A stretch of 64,000 nucleotides of DNA from an uncultured Bacteroides sp. (GCA_900543205.1 UQQM01000011.1:1-64000); one strand, 5' to 3'; numbered from the stretch's first letter, positions 17,907 to 27,472 are shown. Notes: generated by a model not told the origin, from the sequence alone. Numbers and translations: made by a program.

Positions 17907-20900
17907 AATCGGATTTCTTCATAGACAGACCGGTATTCTCGACGGTCATATCGGTGCTCATAGTCATCGTCGGCGTCATCGGCCTGACGATGCTGCCGAT
18001 TGACCAGTATCCCGATGTGGTGCCCCCGCAGGTGAGAATCTCCGCCTCGTATCCCGGCGCGAGCGCGATGGCCGTGTCGCAGGCCGTGGCGACTCCGATC
18101 GAGCAGGAGCTCAACGGAACGCCAGGAATGCTCTACATGGAGTCTTCCAACACCAACACCGGCTCCTTTACCGCCACCGTGACCTTCGACAGCTCCACCG
18201 ACCCGGACCTTGCCGCGGTGGAAATCCAGAACAGGGTGAAGGAGGCGGAGTCGCGCCTGCCCTCCGAGGTGGTGCAGAACGGAATCTCCATCGAGAAGCA
18301 GGCCCCGAACAGGCTGCTCACGATAACTCTCCAGTCTTCGGACCCCAAGTTCGATGAGGTCTACCTCAGCAACTATGCGACCCTGAACGTCGTGGACATG
18401 ATACGCCGCGTGCCCGGGGTCGGAAGGGTCTCCAGCGTGGGCGGACGGTACTATGCGATGCAGATATGGGTGCAGCCCGACAAGCTGGCCAGCATGGGAC
18501 TGACCGTGGGCGACCTCCAGAGCGCAATCAGGGACCAGAACCGTGAGTCCGCAGCCGGCGTGCTTGGCCAGCAGCCCATCGAGAACGTGGACGTGACCAC
18601 GCCCATCACGGCCACCGGACGTCTTTCCAGCGAAAGCGAGTTCGAGAACATCATTGTGCGCGCGAGCGACGACGGCACCATCCTGAGGATGAAGGACGTG
18701 GCCAGGGTTTCCCTCGAGGCGCAGTCATATAACACGGAGAGCGGAATCGACGGCGAGAACGCGGCGGTGATCAACGTGCTGATGCTCCCCGGAGCCAACG
18801 CGATGGAGGTCGCCGAGAACGTGAAGACGGCGATGGCCGAGATTAGCGAAAGCTTCCCCGACGGAATCACCTACGACATCCCCTTCGACATGACCGACTA
18901 CATCTCGGAGTCGATTCATGAAGTCTACAAGACCCTGTTCGAGGCTCTGCTGCTCGTGATTCTCGTGGTGTTCCTCTCGCTGCAGAACTGGCGCGCCACC
19001 ATGGTTCCGGCGATAGCCGTGCCCATCTCCCTGATAGGCACCTTCGGCGTGATGCTGATTTTCGGCTTCTCGCTGAACACCATGACCCTGCTCGGCCTCG
19101 TGCTCGCCATCGGAATAGTCGTGGACGACGCGATAGTGGTGGTCGAGAACGTCGACCGCATAATGGAGCAGGAGCATCTGCCGCCCAAGGAAGCCACCAA
19201 GAAGGCCATGAGCGGAATCGGCAGCGCTCTGGTGGCCATGTCTCTGGTGCTGTGCGCCGTGTTCGTGCCCGTGAGCTTCCTCTCGGGAATCACCGGCCAG
19301 CTGTTCCGCCAGTTCAGCGTGACGATTGCCGTGTCCGTGATTATCTCCACGGTGGTCGCGCTTACTCTCAGCCCCGTGATGTGCGCTACCTTCCTGCGGC
19401 CCGCGGACGGAAAGAAGAAGAATTTCATCTTCCGGAGGATTACCTCCTGGTACGACAAGGGCACGGGCTTCTATGCGCGCATGGTTCGCACGAGCCTTAG
19501 GTACTCGAAGCGCATGTTCGCGGCTTTCGGTGTGGTCTGCGTGGGCATCTTTGTGATGGCCAGGATGATTCCGCAGAGTTTCCTGCCCAAGGAGGACCAG
19601 GGATATTTCACCGTGGAGCTCGAACTCCCGGTGGGCTCAACTCTGGAGCGCACGAGGGTGGTGGCCGACAGGGCCATGGAATTCTTCATGCGCCAGCCGG
19701 ACATAGAGAACGTGCTGAGCGTGGTCGGTTCTTCTCCACGTATCGGAACGAGCCAGGCCAATGCCCAGTTCACCGTGATGCTCAAGCCCTGGGACGAGCG
19801 CAAGGAGAGGGACATCGCGAAGATGATGCAGATGGTGGCAGATACGCTGTCGCTCTATCCCGAGAGCAAGGTCTACACCAGCACGCCGGCGGTTATTCCT
19901 GGCCTGGGGTCCTCTGGAGGAATCGAGATGGCTCTGGAAGCCCGCGGCGACTGTACCTACGAGCAGCTTCAGGCCGCAGCCGACAGTCTGGTCTATTACG
20001 CATCGCAGCGCAAGGAGTTCGCCAGCATATCGAGCGCGATGCAGAAGGACATCCCCCAGCTGTATTTCGATGTCGACAGGGACAAGGCCCAGCTGCTGGG
20101 AGTGCCCATAGCCGACATATTCTCTACGCTGAAGGCATTCACCGGTTCGGTCTACGTCAACGACTTCAACATGTACAACCGCATCTACAGGGTGTACCTG
20201 CAGGCGGAGGGCCCCTACAGAGCCCATAAGGATAATCTGAACCTCTTCTTCGTGAAGAGTTCCAACGGGACCATGGTGCCCGTGACGGCGCTCGGAACCA
20301 CTTCATACACTACCGGCCCGGGCACCGTGAAGAGATTCAACATGTTCTATTCCGCGAACATCAACGCCGAAGTGGCGCAGGGCTACAGTTCCGGTCAGGC
20401 GATGGACGCGCTGGAGCAGATAGTCGCGGAACATCTTCCGTCCAACGTGGACGTGGAGTGGAGCGGCCTTTCGTATCAGGAGCAGAAGGAGGGAGGCAAG
20501 ACCGGAATCGTGCTGGCGCTCTGCGTGCTTTTCGTGTTCCTCTTCCTGGCGGCGCTATATGAGAGCTGGACCGTTCCCATCGCCGTGCTGATTTCGCTGC
20601 CCATCGCGATTGCGGGCGCCTATCTCGGCGTGCTGATATTCGGCTACGACAGCAACATCTATTTCCAGATCGGACTGGTGATGCTGGTCGGCCTGGTGGC
20701 GAAGAACGCGATTCTGATTGTGGAGTTCGCCAAGGAGAACGTCGAGAAGGGAGAGGATCTCGTGCAGGCTGCGGCAGACGCCGCCAAGCTGAGGTTCAGG
20801 CCCATCATGATGACCTCTCTGGCCTTCATCCTCGGCATGCTGCCTCTGGTGATGGCTTCAGGCCCCGGTGCGGCCAGCCGCCAGAACATCGGTACCGGCG

Positions 20901-22393
20901 TGTTCGTGGGAATGATAGTCGCTGTGACCGTCGGCATAGTGTTCGTGCCGTTCTTCTTCGTGTGGGTCTACAAGTTCAAGGATATGTTGCGGAAGAAACT
21001 GAAGCGCGGCGGCGGAAAGGCTGCCATGCTGCTGGTGCTGCTTGCCGGCAGCGGCCTGGGAATGACTTCATGCTCGCCTTCAAGGTATCTGACCAAGGCC
21101 GATACGGCACTGCCCGAGAGTTATGACGCTGCGGCGGTGGCGGACTCCCTGACCCTGGCCGACATGGAGTGGACGGAAATCTACGGGGACACTCTGCTGA
21201 GCAGGACGATACGCAACGCGCTGGAGTACAACAAGGACATGGAAATCGCGGCCAGGCGCGTGCAGGAGCTGCAATACCGCTACCGGATGGAGAATTCGCG
21301 GCTCTTCCCGTCGATTTCTGCTTTCGGAAGCGCCGACAACGAGCTTAACAACTACAATGGAGCCGGAGCCACCGACGACCCCCAGATTGACCTGAAGGCC
21401 GAGATGAACTGGGAGGTGGATCTCTGGGGCAAGCTGCGCTGGGGCCGCGAAGAGGCCGCTGCGGAATACCTCGCTAGCGTGGAAGCACGCAGGGCTGTCC
21501 AGATGACTCTGATATCCGAGGTGGCCCGTTGCTATTTCGAGCTTGTCTCGCTCGACGAGGAGTTGTCGGTCGTGAAAGCCACGGTGAAGACCCGCGAAGA
21601 AGGGGTTGCGAAGGCCAGACTCAGGTTCGAGAGCGGTCTGACCAACGAGATTCCCTACCAGCAGTCGATAGTGGAGCTTGCCACCGCCTCCTCGCTGATT
21701 CCTGACCTGGAGAGACAAATCGCCATCAAGGAGAGCGAACTTGCTTTCCTTTCGGGTTCCTATCCCAGGAAGATGGAGAGGCGCAGCACCGCGCTCGTGC
21801 AGCTCGGCTACAGGGATAACCTGCCTACCGGCCTGCCCTCGCAGCTGCTGACGAGAAGGCCCGACCTGCGCGAGGCCGAGATGAAGCTCAGGGCTGCGGA
21901 GGCCGCTGTCGGCGTGGCCAGCGCCGAGCGTTTTCCGACGTTCACCATCAATCTCATAGGAGGTCTCGAGGATAACAACTTCACCGGACTCTTCGAGTCT
22001 CCGTTCTACTATGCGCTGGGAAGCCTGGCTTCGCCCGTTTTCAATTTCGGAAGAAACAGGGCGAATTTCAAGGCGGCCATAGAAGCATACGAGGGAAGCC
22101 GCGCGGAGTATGAGAAGACGGTAATGGCCGCTTTCAAAGACGTATACGATGCCCGTGTGACCTACAGGTCGGCCACCGAGAACACCGACCTGCAGACCGA
22201 CCTGCTGCAGGCTTCGATAAAGTATTATCAGCTCGCGAACCTGCAGTATATCAACGGAGTGATCAGCTATCTGGACGTGCTTGACGCGCAGAGGCGCTAT
22301 TTCGACGCCCAGATTTCACATCTGACTGCGGTGAGGGACGAATATCTCGCCCTGGTGTCGCTTTACAAGGCCCTCGGCGGAGGCTGGAGGTAG
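17903..22393 (+). CDS. RND efflux pump (HAE1/AcrB type) fused in frame to a TolC/OprM-type outer-membrane lipoprotein
   Basis: One open frame of 1496 aa encodes two components normally made separately. Residues 1 to about 1035 are a complete AcrB-like permease: TM1, porter domain, TM4 proton-relay Asp408-Asp409 (VVDDAIVVVENV), GxxxD-type repeats and TM12. After a basic linker (MLRKKLKRGGGK, residues 1028-1039) comes a hydrophobic stretch with the lipobox GMTSC (Cys1057), then a full NodT/OprM-type outer-membrane factor (LRWGREEAAAEYLAS; LLTRRPDLREAE; YLDVLDAQRRYFDAQ). Because the pump C terminus is cytosolic, the linker could act as an internal signal peptide cleaved by signal peptidase II. 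In-frame Met1028 (20984) could also be a separate translation start with a perfect lipoprotein signal. Confidence 0.88.
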   Translation: MKSDFFIDRPVFSTVISVLIVIVGVIGLTMLPIDQYPDVVPPQVRISASYPGASAMAVSQAVATPIEQELNGTPGMLYMESSNTNTGSFTATVTFDSSTDPDLAAVEIQNRVKEAESRLPSEVVQNGISIEKQAPNRLLTITLQSSDPKFDEVYLSNYATLNVVDMIRRVPGVGRVSSVGGRYYAMQIWVQPDKLASMGLTVGDLQSAIRDQNRESAAGVLGQQPIENVDVTTPITATGRLSSESEFENIIVRASDDGTILRMKDVARVSLEAQSYNTESGIDGENAAVINVLMLPGANAMEVAENVKTAMAEISESFPDGITYDIPFDMTDYISESIHEVYKTLFEALLLVILVVFLSLQNWRATMVPAIAVPISLIGTFGVMLIFGFSLNTMTLLGLVLAIGIVVDDAIVVVENVDRIMEQEHLPPKEATKKAMSGIGSALVAMSLVLCAVFVPVSFLSGITGQLFRQFSVTIAVSVIISTVVALTLSPVMCATFLRPADGKKKNFIFRRITSWYDKGTGFYARMVRTSLRYSKRMFAAFGVVCVGIFVMARMIPQSFLPKEDQGYFTVELELPVGSTLERTRVVADRAMEFFMRQPDIENVLSVVGSSPRIGTSQANAQFTVMLKPWDERKERDIAKMMQMVADTLSLYPESKVYTSTPAVIPGLGSSGGIEMALEARGDCTYEQLQAAADSLVYYASQRKEFASISSAMQKDIPQLYFDVDRDKAQLLGVPIADIFSTLKAFTGSVYVNDFNMYNRIYRVYLQAEGPYRAHKDNLNLFFVKSSNGTMVPVTALGTTSYTTGPGTVKRFNMFYSANINAEVAQGYSSGQAMDALEQIVAEHLPSNVDVEWSGLSYQEQKEGGKTGIVLALCVLFVFLFLAALYESWTVPIAVLISLPIAIAGAYLGVLIFGYDSNIYFQIGLVMLVGLVAKNAILIVEFAKENVEKGEDLVQAAADAAKLRFRPIMMTSLAFILGMLPLVMASGPGAASRQNIGTGVFVGMIVAVTVGIVFVPFFFVWVYKFKDMLRKKLKRGGGKAAMLLVLLAGSGLGMTSCSPSRYLTKADTALPESYDAAAVADSLTLADMEWTEIYGDTLLSRTIRNALEYNKDMEIAARRVQELQYRYRMENSRLFPSISAFGSADNELNNYNGAGATDDPQIDLKAEMNWEVDLWGKLRWGREEAAAEYLASVEARRAVQMTLISEVARCYFELVSLDEELSVVKATVKTREEGVAKARLRFESGLTNEIPYQQSIVELATASSLIPDLERQIAIKESELAFLSGSYPRKMERRSTALVQLGYRDNLPTGLPSQLLTRRPDLREAEMKLRAAEAAVGVASAERFPTFTINLIGGLEDNNFTGLFESPFYYALGSLASPVFNFGRNRANFKAAIEAYEGSRAEYEKTVMAAFKDVYDARVTYRSATENTDLQTDLLQASIKYYQLANLQYINGVISYLDVLDAQRRYFDAQISHLTAVRDEYLALVSLYKALGGGWR

Positions 22394-22396
22394 GCC

Positions 22397-23443
22397 ATGC
22401 TGGCGTATACCTATGTCGCGCCCGGCCGTTTCTCGCTGATTGAGAAACCGCGTCCCGTGCTGAAGGAGCCGCTGGATGCCATAGTGCGCGTGACGCTCGG
22501 CAGCATCTGCACCAGCGACCTGCATATCATGCACGGATCCGTTCCCCGAGCCGTGCCCGGCATCACCGTCGGCCACGAAATGGTCGGGGTGGTCGAGGAG
22601 ACGGGGCCCGGGGTGCGTTCGGTGAAGCCGGGTGACCGCGTGGCCGTGAACGTGGAGACATTCTGCGGCGAGTGCTTCTTCTGCCGCCACGGATACGTGA
22701 ACAATTGTACGGATCCGGAGGGCGGCTGGGCCCTCGGCTGCCGCATAGACGGCGGTCAGGCGGAATTCGTGCGCGTGCCCCATGCGGAGACCTGTCTGTA
22801 CCGCATCCCTGACAGGGTGAGCGACGAGCAGGCGCTTTTCGTCGGGGATATTCTCGCCACCGGATTCTGGGCTGCGCGCATTTCGGAGATTTCCGCCGGG
22901 GACACCGTGCTGGTGATAGGCGCGGGGCCGACCGGTCTGTGTGCGCTTCAGTGCGTGAAACTGTATTCTCCCGGACGCGTAATCGTGTGCGAGAAGTCTG
23001 CTGAGAGGGCGGATTTCGTGCGCAGGCATTATCCTTCGACGGATGTCGTGTCGCCGGAGGAGTGCAGGGATTTCGTGCTCTCGGCTTCGGCTCACGGAGG
23101 TGCCGACGCGGTGCTGGAGGCAGCCGGTTCCGATGCTTCCTTCCGCCTTGCATGGGAGTGCGCGCGGCCCAACGCTGTGGTGACCGTGGTCGCCATGTAC
23201 GACAGTCCCCAGCTGCTGCCTCTTCCTGAGATGTACGGGAAGAACCTGACGTTCAAGACCGGCGGCGTGGACGGCTGCGACTGTCCGAGGATACTCGAAC
23301 TGATAGCCGCCGGGAAGCTGGACACCACGGCTCTGATTACCCATCGTTTTCCGCTTTCGCAGATTGAGGAGGCCTACAGGGTTTTCGGAAACCGTCTGGA
23401 CGGGGTGATGAAGGTCGCGATAGACTGCAGACGACAACATTAA
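22397..23443 (+). CDS. Zinc-dependent alcohol dehydrogenase family protein (MDR)
   Basis: 348 aa. Catalytic zinc ligands Cys38 (ICTSD) and His60-Glu61 (GHE), and the four structural-zinc cysteines Cys90, Cys93, Cys96 and Cys104, are all present, so it should be a working zinc MDR enzyme. The cofactor fold has VIGAGPTGLCALQ (GxGxxG). Similar to sorbitol/threonine/isopropanol dehydrogenases; the substrate is not known. Only 3 bases separate it from the RND-OMF fusion, so it is in the same operon. Confidence 0.83.
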   Translation: MLAYTYVAPGRFSLIEKPRPVLKEPLDAIVRVTLGSICTSDLHIMHGSVPRAVPGITVGHEMVGVVEETGPGVRSVKPGDRVAVNVETFCGECFFCRHGYVNNCTDPEGGWALGCRIDGGQAEFVRVPHAETCLYRIPDRVSDEQALFVGDILATGFWAARISEISAGDTVLVIGAGPTGLCALQCVKLYSPGRVIVCEKSAERADFVRRHYPSTDVVSPEECRDFVLSASAHGGADAVLEAAGSDASFRLAWECARPNAVVTVVAMYDSPQLLPLPEMYGKNLTFKTGGVDGCDCPRILELIAAGKLDTTALITHRFPLSQIEEAYRVFGNRLDGVMKVAIDCRRQH

Positions 23444-23455
23444 AGCTATATAGTC

Positions 23456-24016
23456 ATGAGAAAGAATTTTGGAAGCAAAACCTGGATGTATCCGCTGCCC
23501 GTGCTCATAGTGGCGGCTTACGACGGCGAGGGCAGGCCCAATGCCATGAATGCGGCCTGGGGTGGAATCTATACCGACAATACCATCGGAATCTGTCTCT
23601 CCGAGGGTCACAGGACGACGCAGAATATTCTCGCCAGCAAGGCTCTCACCGTGAGCTTCGCCACGGCGGACATGCTTACCGCCTGCGATTACGTGGGCAT
23701 CGTTTCGGGCAACAATGAGCCGGATAAGTTCGCCAAGGCCGGTTTCCATGCTACCCGGTCGGAGTTCGTGAACGCTCCGTTGATTGACGAGCTGCCGGTG
23801 GCTCTGGAATGCGAACTGCTTTCGTACGACCCGGCGAGCTGCTACATGACCGCCCGTATCGTGAACGTTTCGGCTTCCGACGAGGTGCTCGGAGACAATG
23901 GCAGAATCGATCCTTCCAAGGCTTCGTTCATCACCTTCGACCCTGTGAACAACGCCTATCTTCCCCTCGGCGCCAAGGTCGGCAACGCCTTCAGCGACGG
24001 CAAGGCCCTGAAATAG
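23456..24016 (+). CDS. Flavin reductase family protein
   Basis: 186 aa, the normal size for flavin reductase-like FMN-binding proteins. Motifs: 'VLIVAAYDGEGRPNAMNAAW' (FMN-binding split barrel start), 'TTQNILASKALTVSF' and 'DYVGIVSG'. Usually binds FMN and reduces it with NAD(P)H or carries out electron transfer. It is the last gene of the operon, 12 bases after the alcohol dehydrogenase. Its link to the efflux genes is by position only. Confidence 0.82.
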   Translation: MRKNFGSKTWMYPLPVLIVAAYDGEGRPNAMNAAWGGIYTDNTIGICLSEGHRTTQNILASKALTVSFATADMLTACDYVGIVSGNNEPDKFAKAGFHATRSEFVNAPLIDELPVALECELLSYDPASCYMTARIVNVSASDEVLGDNGRIDPSKASFITFDPVNNAYLPLGAKVGNAFSDGKALK

Positions 24017-24338
24017 GGTTGGGCGGTCTGGTTGGTTGGTTCGGTCTGGTTGGCTGGCTTTCGGTTTGGTTGGCTGGCTTTCGGTTTGGTTGGCTGGCTG
24101 GAGGCTTGGCTGGATGATGGTTTGGTTGGCTGGCGGTTTAGTTGGTTGGAGGCTTGGTTGGTCGGCGGGGCGGACTGCTGACGGTTTGGTTGGCGCTGTC
24201 TTGGTTGCCGGTTTGGTCGGTTGATTGGTGGGCTGGTCTGACTGACGGTTTTTTGCTGGTGATTCTTTGGTCGGCAGGTCGGACTGCTGACGGCTTTTTG
24301 GCTGGCAGGCGGTTTGGTTTTGCGGCGTGGTGGACATT
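24017..24338 (+). repeat. G/T-rich degenerate tandem repeat
   Basis: About 320 bases made largely of TTGG, TGGCTGG and CGGTTTGG units, with almost all G and T on the plus strand. Periodic GG pairs (for example GGTTGGTTGG) could form two-tier G-quadruplexes. Open frames across it in several phases are simple-sequence artefacts. It directly follows the flavin reductase stop. Confidence 0.75.
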
Positions 24339-24521
24339 TGGGGTGATGGCTTATGACTTGTCGTACCGGGCATTTATGACCTCATCTGCGGATCCGCAGA
24401 AAAAGCATTTTTCTGACCATCTCAGTGATAGTCTTCACAAAGATAGGCATATTAGTCTATTTCAGGGATTTTATCACCTCGAATGTCCACCACGCCGGTT
24501 TGGCTGTTTTGCGAAAGTGGA

Positions 24522-24673
24522 TTCGTGAAATTCATCGGCTACGTTTGGTTTTCTGCGCCTGCGTCTGGAGGGCTGAAGCGTAGCTGATGGAGCAGAATTC
24601 TGTCCATTGTCTGCGCTGACCCGGCCTGGAGCACTGTGGAACCTGGCAGTGCGTAGCGAATGAATTTCACGAA
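24522..24673. repeat. ~152-bp element with inverted ends, copy 1
   Basis: The left end (24522-24543) and right end (24652-24673) are inverted copies matching at about 20 of 22 positions, with TTCGTGAAATTCAT at the outside. The inside is about 65% similar by eye to copy 2 and contains CTGATGGA...TCCATT in the middle. No coding capacity, so a MITE-like or structured-RNA element. Confidence 0.6.
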
Positions 24674-25309
24674 TTTGTCTCCGCAGGTGCGGCGAGCCGT
24701 TGTGGTGCCGGCTGACGATCATGGCAGATTGCGGCGGCGACAGGCACTGAGAGAACGCTTGCGTGCATTCGTTGGCAACATCGCGGTCAAAGCATAAGAC
24801 TGAAATTATTCCCGTGCAGGCGAAATCTTCAATTGTTTGATAATCAGCAAATTCCGAAACTAGGCTGCCCGCCAATGCATTTTCTGAAGTCTATGGCTGT
24901 GCAGAGGAATTTCCAAAAACGGCCTCCCGAGGCCTTGCAATAGCGTTTCCCCGAAAGTGACCGCACATGAAGAATTCTGCGGCCGACGCCCTTTCCGTTC
25001 CCGATTATCGTTCATTGGATGGAAATGGCTTCCGCACAACTTCTATATATCGCATAACTTCAATAAGCTATCGAAACCTTGCCGCCCAATTCTGGCAAAT
25101 ATGCCGTCAGATGTGGTATAATGGATGTTTTCGGTTGATGGAAATGTCTGAACAGTTGGTGTCGATGACTGACCGCAGCGGATGTAAATACCGGAGTACA
25201 GAAGGTTTTACAAAAACGGCCTTGTAGGTCGCTGCAGGGTGGTTGTTTCTGAATAACCTGTCCGCGATTCGCTTCATGGACCTTGGCCTGCGGACATGTT
25301 TCGATTGCG

Positions 25310-25462
25310 TTCGTGAAATTCATCGGCTACAGCGACGGGTTCTTAATGGCACTGTACGCAGGGTAACTGCGCCTGATGGACAGGAATCCCTTCCATTTGG
25401 CTCACCCTGCCGCCACTGGCGCATCTCAGCCGGGCCCGACCGTTCCCGATGAATTTCACGAA
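25310..25462. repeat. ~152-bp element with inverted ends, copy 2
   Basis: Left end 25310-25330 begins TTCGTGAAATTCATCGGCTAC, right end 25445-25462 ends GATGAATTTCACGAA. The span is 153 bp versus 152 bp for copy 1, and the ends are the same, so the two are members of one family. Confidence 0.6.
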
Positions 25463-25463
25463 G

Positions 25464-25489
25464 TACGACGGATTACAAATCACGCCGTA
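25464..25489. repeat. Small hairpin with GGATTACAAATCA loop
   Basis: TACGACGG and CCGTA sides surround ATTACAAATCAC. The same loop sequence recurs in other intergenic gaps (29524-29544, 45806-45835, 46777-46795). It abuts element copy 2. Confidence 0.45.
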
Positions 25490-25670
25490 GCACCGAAGTC
25501 AGCAGCGGTGGAGCCGGCCTGTCGGCAGTATAGGGTTGCGCGGTGGTTCCTACTGCCGGAGGCCGGGCTCCGGCAGCGGCTGCTTCTCACCAACCACTTT
25601 TGTCATTCTCACCAACCATTTTTGGCAATTATACCCCCGCCCTTATGCGCATGCAGAAGGTTTAAGCGTT

Positions 25671-25687
25671 ACCGATGAATTTCACGA
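25671..25687. repeat. Isolated end of the ~152-bp element
   Basis: ACCGATGAATTTCACGAA-like end identical in its core to the right ends of copies 1 and 2. No left partner was found within 200 bp, so it is a partial copy. Confidence 0.45.
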
Positions 25688-25721
25688 AGCGGCCCGGACT
25701 GTTTGGTCGCGAGCCCGAAAA

Positions 25722-25801
25722 ACTTGTGAGCGGCAGATTCTGCGAAAACGGCCTTCCGGACGGCTGGAGCGGTGATTTCCGGAACGGCCCTGCGCACAAG
25801 T
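25722..25801. repeat. ~80-bp element with ACTTGTGAGC ends, copy 1
   Basis: The left end ACTTGTGAGC and right end GCGCACAAGT (one mismatch from the inverted copy) flank 60 bases that resemble the inside of a 79-bp element at 46668-46746. Confidence 0.5.
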
Positions 25802-26080
25802 CGCATCCTTTAGGCCGCCTTGTGCGCGATATCCAGGCATAAATACTTGTTAATCAATAACTTCCTGAATGGTGCCTCTCACAAGTTCCGGGACGCAAGT
25901 AGAAGATTATTTCGGCAAATTTCTGCCGGCCTTGCGCAAAGTCATCGTTCTTTTTCGTAAATTTAAGGTCGGACAGGGCCGGGCGCAAGCCGGAGAAACC
26001 GGCAAAGGCAGAACCGCATCACAGGCCCGGCCAAGACGGGCACGAAGCCCAGGACAATGAACAACAAACGGATCAGAATA

Positions 26081-27472
26081 ATGAAAAGCAAATTCTTGAT
26101 GGCGATAGCGGCCGCAGCGGTGATGACTGCCTGCGGCGGAGCGGGGAATGGCGCCTCCCCCGTGGTCAGCATCGAAAGCGGAAAGGTGCAGGGAGTACTT
26201 TCCGAAGACGGCAACACCCTCATCTTCCGGGGAATACCGTATGCCGCACCTCCCGTAGGAGAGCTGCGCTGGCAGAAGCCCCAGCCCGTCGCTCCTTGGG
26301 ACACGGTGCGCGTCTGCGACACCTTCGGCCCGGCTGCGGTCCAGCCTCCCCATTCCGATCCCGAGTCCTTCTACACCAAGGAGTTCTATTGGGAAGGCGA
26401 CCCCGAGTTCAGTGAGGACTGCCTCTATCTCAACGTATGGACGCCCAGGGACGCCGCTGCGCATCCCGAGAAGAAGCTGCCCGTGGCGGTATGGATCCAC
26501 GGCGGGGCATATACCAACGGCTGGGGCCACGAGGTGACCATGGACGGCGAAGCCTGGGCTGAGCGCGGCGTGATACTCGTGACCATCAACTACCGTCTGG
26601 GCATCTTCGGCTTCCTCTGCCATCCTCTGCTTGCCGAAGAGGCCGGAGGCAGCTGCGGCAACTACGGAACCTGGGATCAGGCGGCGGCGCTGCAGTGGGT
26701 CAGCCGCAACATAGCCGGTTTCGGCGGAGATCCTGACAATATCACCGTATTCGGGCAGAGCGCCGGAGCCTCCAGCGTCAAGAACATGGTCGCTTCGCCC
26801 GTGACCCGCCGCCTGATTTCCCGAGCAATCATCCAGAGCGGAGGCGGACTCGGGGAATTCATTCGCGAGAGCCCGATGGAGGAAAGCATGGTGACGGGAA
26901 AGGAGATTATGGACATGGCGGGATGCACAACACTCGAGCAGATGCGCGCGCTGAGCTCCGAAGAGGTGCAGGGCCTGCTCGGACGGTATATGGCGGCGAA
27001 GAAGACCTACCTCATGCTCTCTCCTGTGACCGACGGCGACCTGCTGCCGGAGAGCTTCGACCATGCAGCGGTTGACGGCGAAATCGCCGACATACCCTAC
27101 ATGATAGGCTGGAACCTCGATGACATGGGCGACATGTCTGAGCCGATAGGACGTTTCGCCGAGGTACGCGAACGGCAGAGCGCGGAGCCGACCTATGTCT
27201 ACGAGTTCATGCGCCGCCTGCCGGGTGACGACTCCGGCGCCTTCCATTCAGCCGAACTCTGGTATATGTTCGGAACGCTCGGCAATTCATGGCGTCCATT
27301 CACCGAGGCGGACCGGATTCTGAGTGAGGAGATGCTGGACGCATGGACGAATTTCGCGAAGTACGGCAATCCCAACGGCGCTTCCGGCGATGACAGCTGG
27401 AAACCCTACACCGCCGGGAATCCGGAAATACACAAGTTTGACATAGCGGATGCCGGAACCGTTGCGGATTGA
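26081..27472 (+). CDS. Carboxylesterase/lipase family lipoprotein (type B carboxylesterase)
   Basis: A lipobox (VMTAC, Cys18) precedes an alpha/beta-hydrolase. Present: the GIPYAAPPVGELRW motif, the EDCLYLNVW motif, oxyanion-hole HGGAY, and the nucleophile Ser227 in GQSAGA. These define type B carboxylesterases, which hydrolyse ester bonds; the natural substrate is unknown. At about 463 aa it is somewhat shorter than typical members (500-550). The start at 26081 begins the signal peptide; an ATG at 26057 adds 8 residues. It lies 9 bases upstream of dtd and is probably operonic with it. Confidence 0.85.
   Translation: MKSKFLMAIAAAAVMTACGGAGNGASPVVSIESGKVQGVLSEDGNTLIFRGIPYAAPPVGELRWQKPQPVAPWDTVRVCDTFGPAAVQPPHSDPESFYTKEFYWEGDPEFSEDCLYLNVWTPRDAAAHPEKKLPVAVWIHGGAYTNGWGHEVTMDGEAWAERGVILVTINYRLGIFGFLCHPLLAEEAGGSCGNYGTWDQAAALQWVSRNIAGFGGDPDNITVFGQSAGASSVKNMVASPVTRRLISRAIIQSGGGLGEFIRESPMEESMVTGKEIMDMAGCTTLEQMRALSSEEVQGLLGRYMAAKKTYLMLSPVTDGDLLPESFDHAAVDGEIADIPYMIGWNLDDMGDMSEPIGRFAEVRERQSAEPTYVYEFMRRLPGDDSGAFHSAELWYMFGTLGNSWRPFTEADRILSEEMLDAWTNFAKYGNPNGASGDDSWKPYTAGNPEIHKFDIADAGTVAD

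Larger units (their letters stand above)
24339..26056. other. Non-coding repeat-rich region
   Basis: About 1.7 kb without a convincing gene. It contains two ~152-bp elements with inverted ends, a third isolated end, an ~80-bp element with ACTTGTGAGC ends, a GGATTACAAATC hairpin, and AT-rich stretches resembling the first 160 bases of the window. Several fragments 'AAAACGGCCT' recur (near 24915, 25217, 25745). The last ~180 bases are the likely leader of the esterase gene and include a GCCGG-AGAAA-CCGGC hairpin (25989-26003) and a weak -7 box (TAAATTTA, 25958-25965). Confidence 0.55.

Noticed and set aside
22316..24373. Long minus-strand open frame (685 codons) opposite the dehydrogenase and flavin reductase genes
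   Set aside because: It is antisense to two well-supported enzymes, and its first ~120 codons come only from the G/T-rich repeat (Pro/Gln/Thr/Lys-rich). GC-rich coding DNA commonly leaves such frames open.
25989..26003. GCCGGAGAAACCGGC upstream of the esterase, reminiscent of a B12-box or other riboswitch core
   Set aside because: It is only a simple hairpin; the conserved parts of cobalamin, TPP, SAM or glycine riboswitches are absent.
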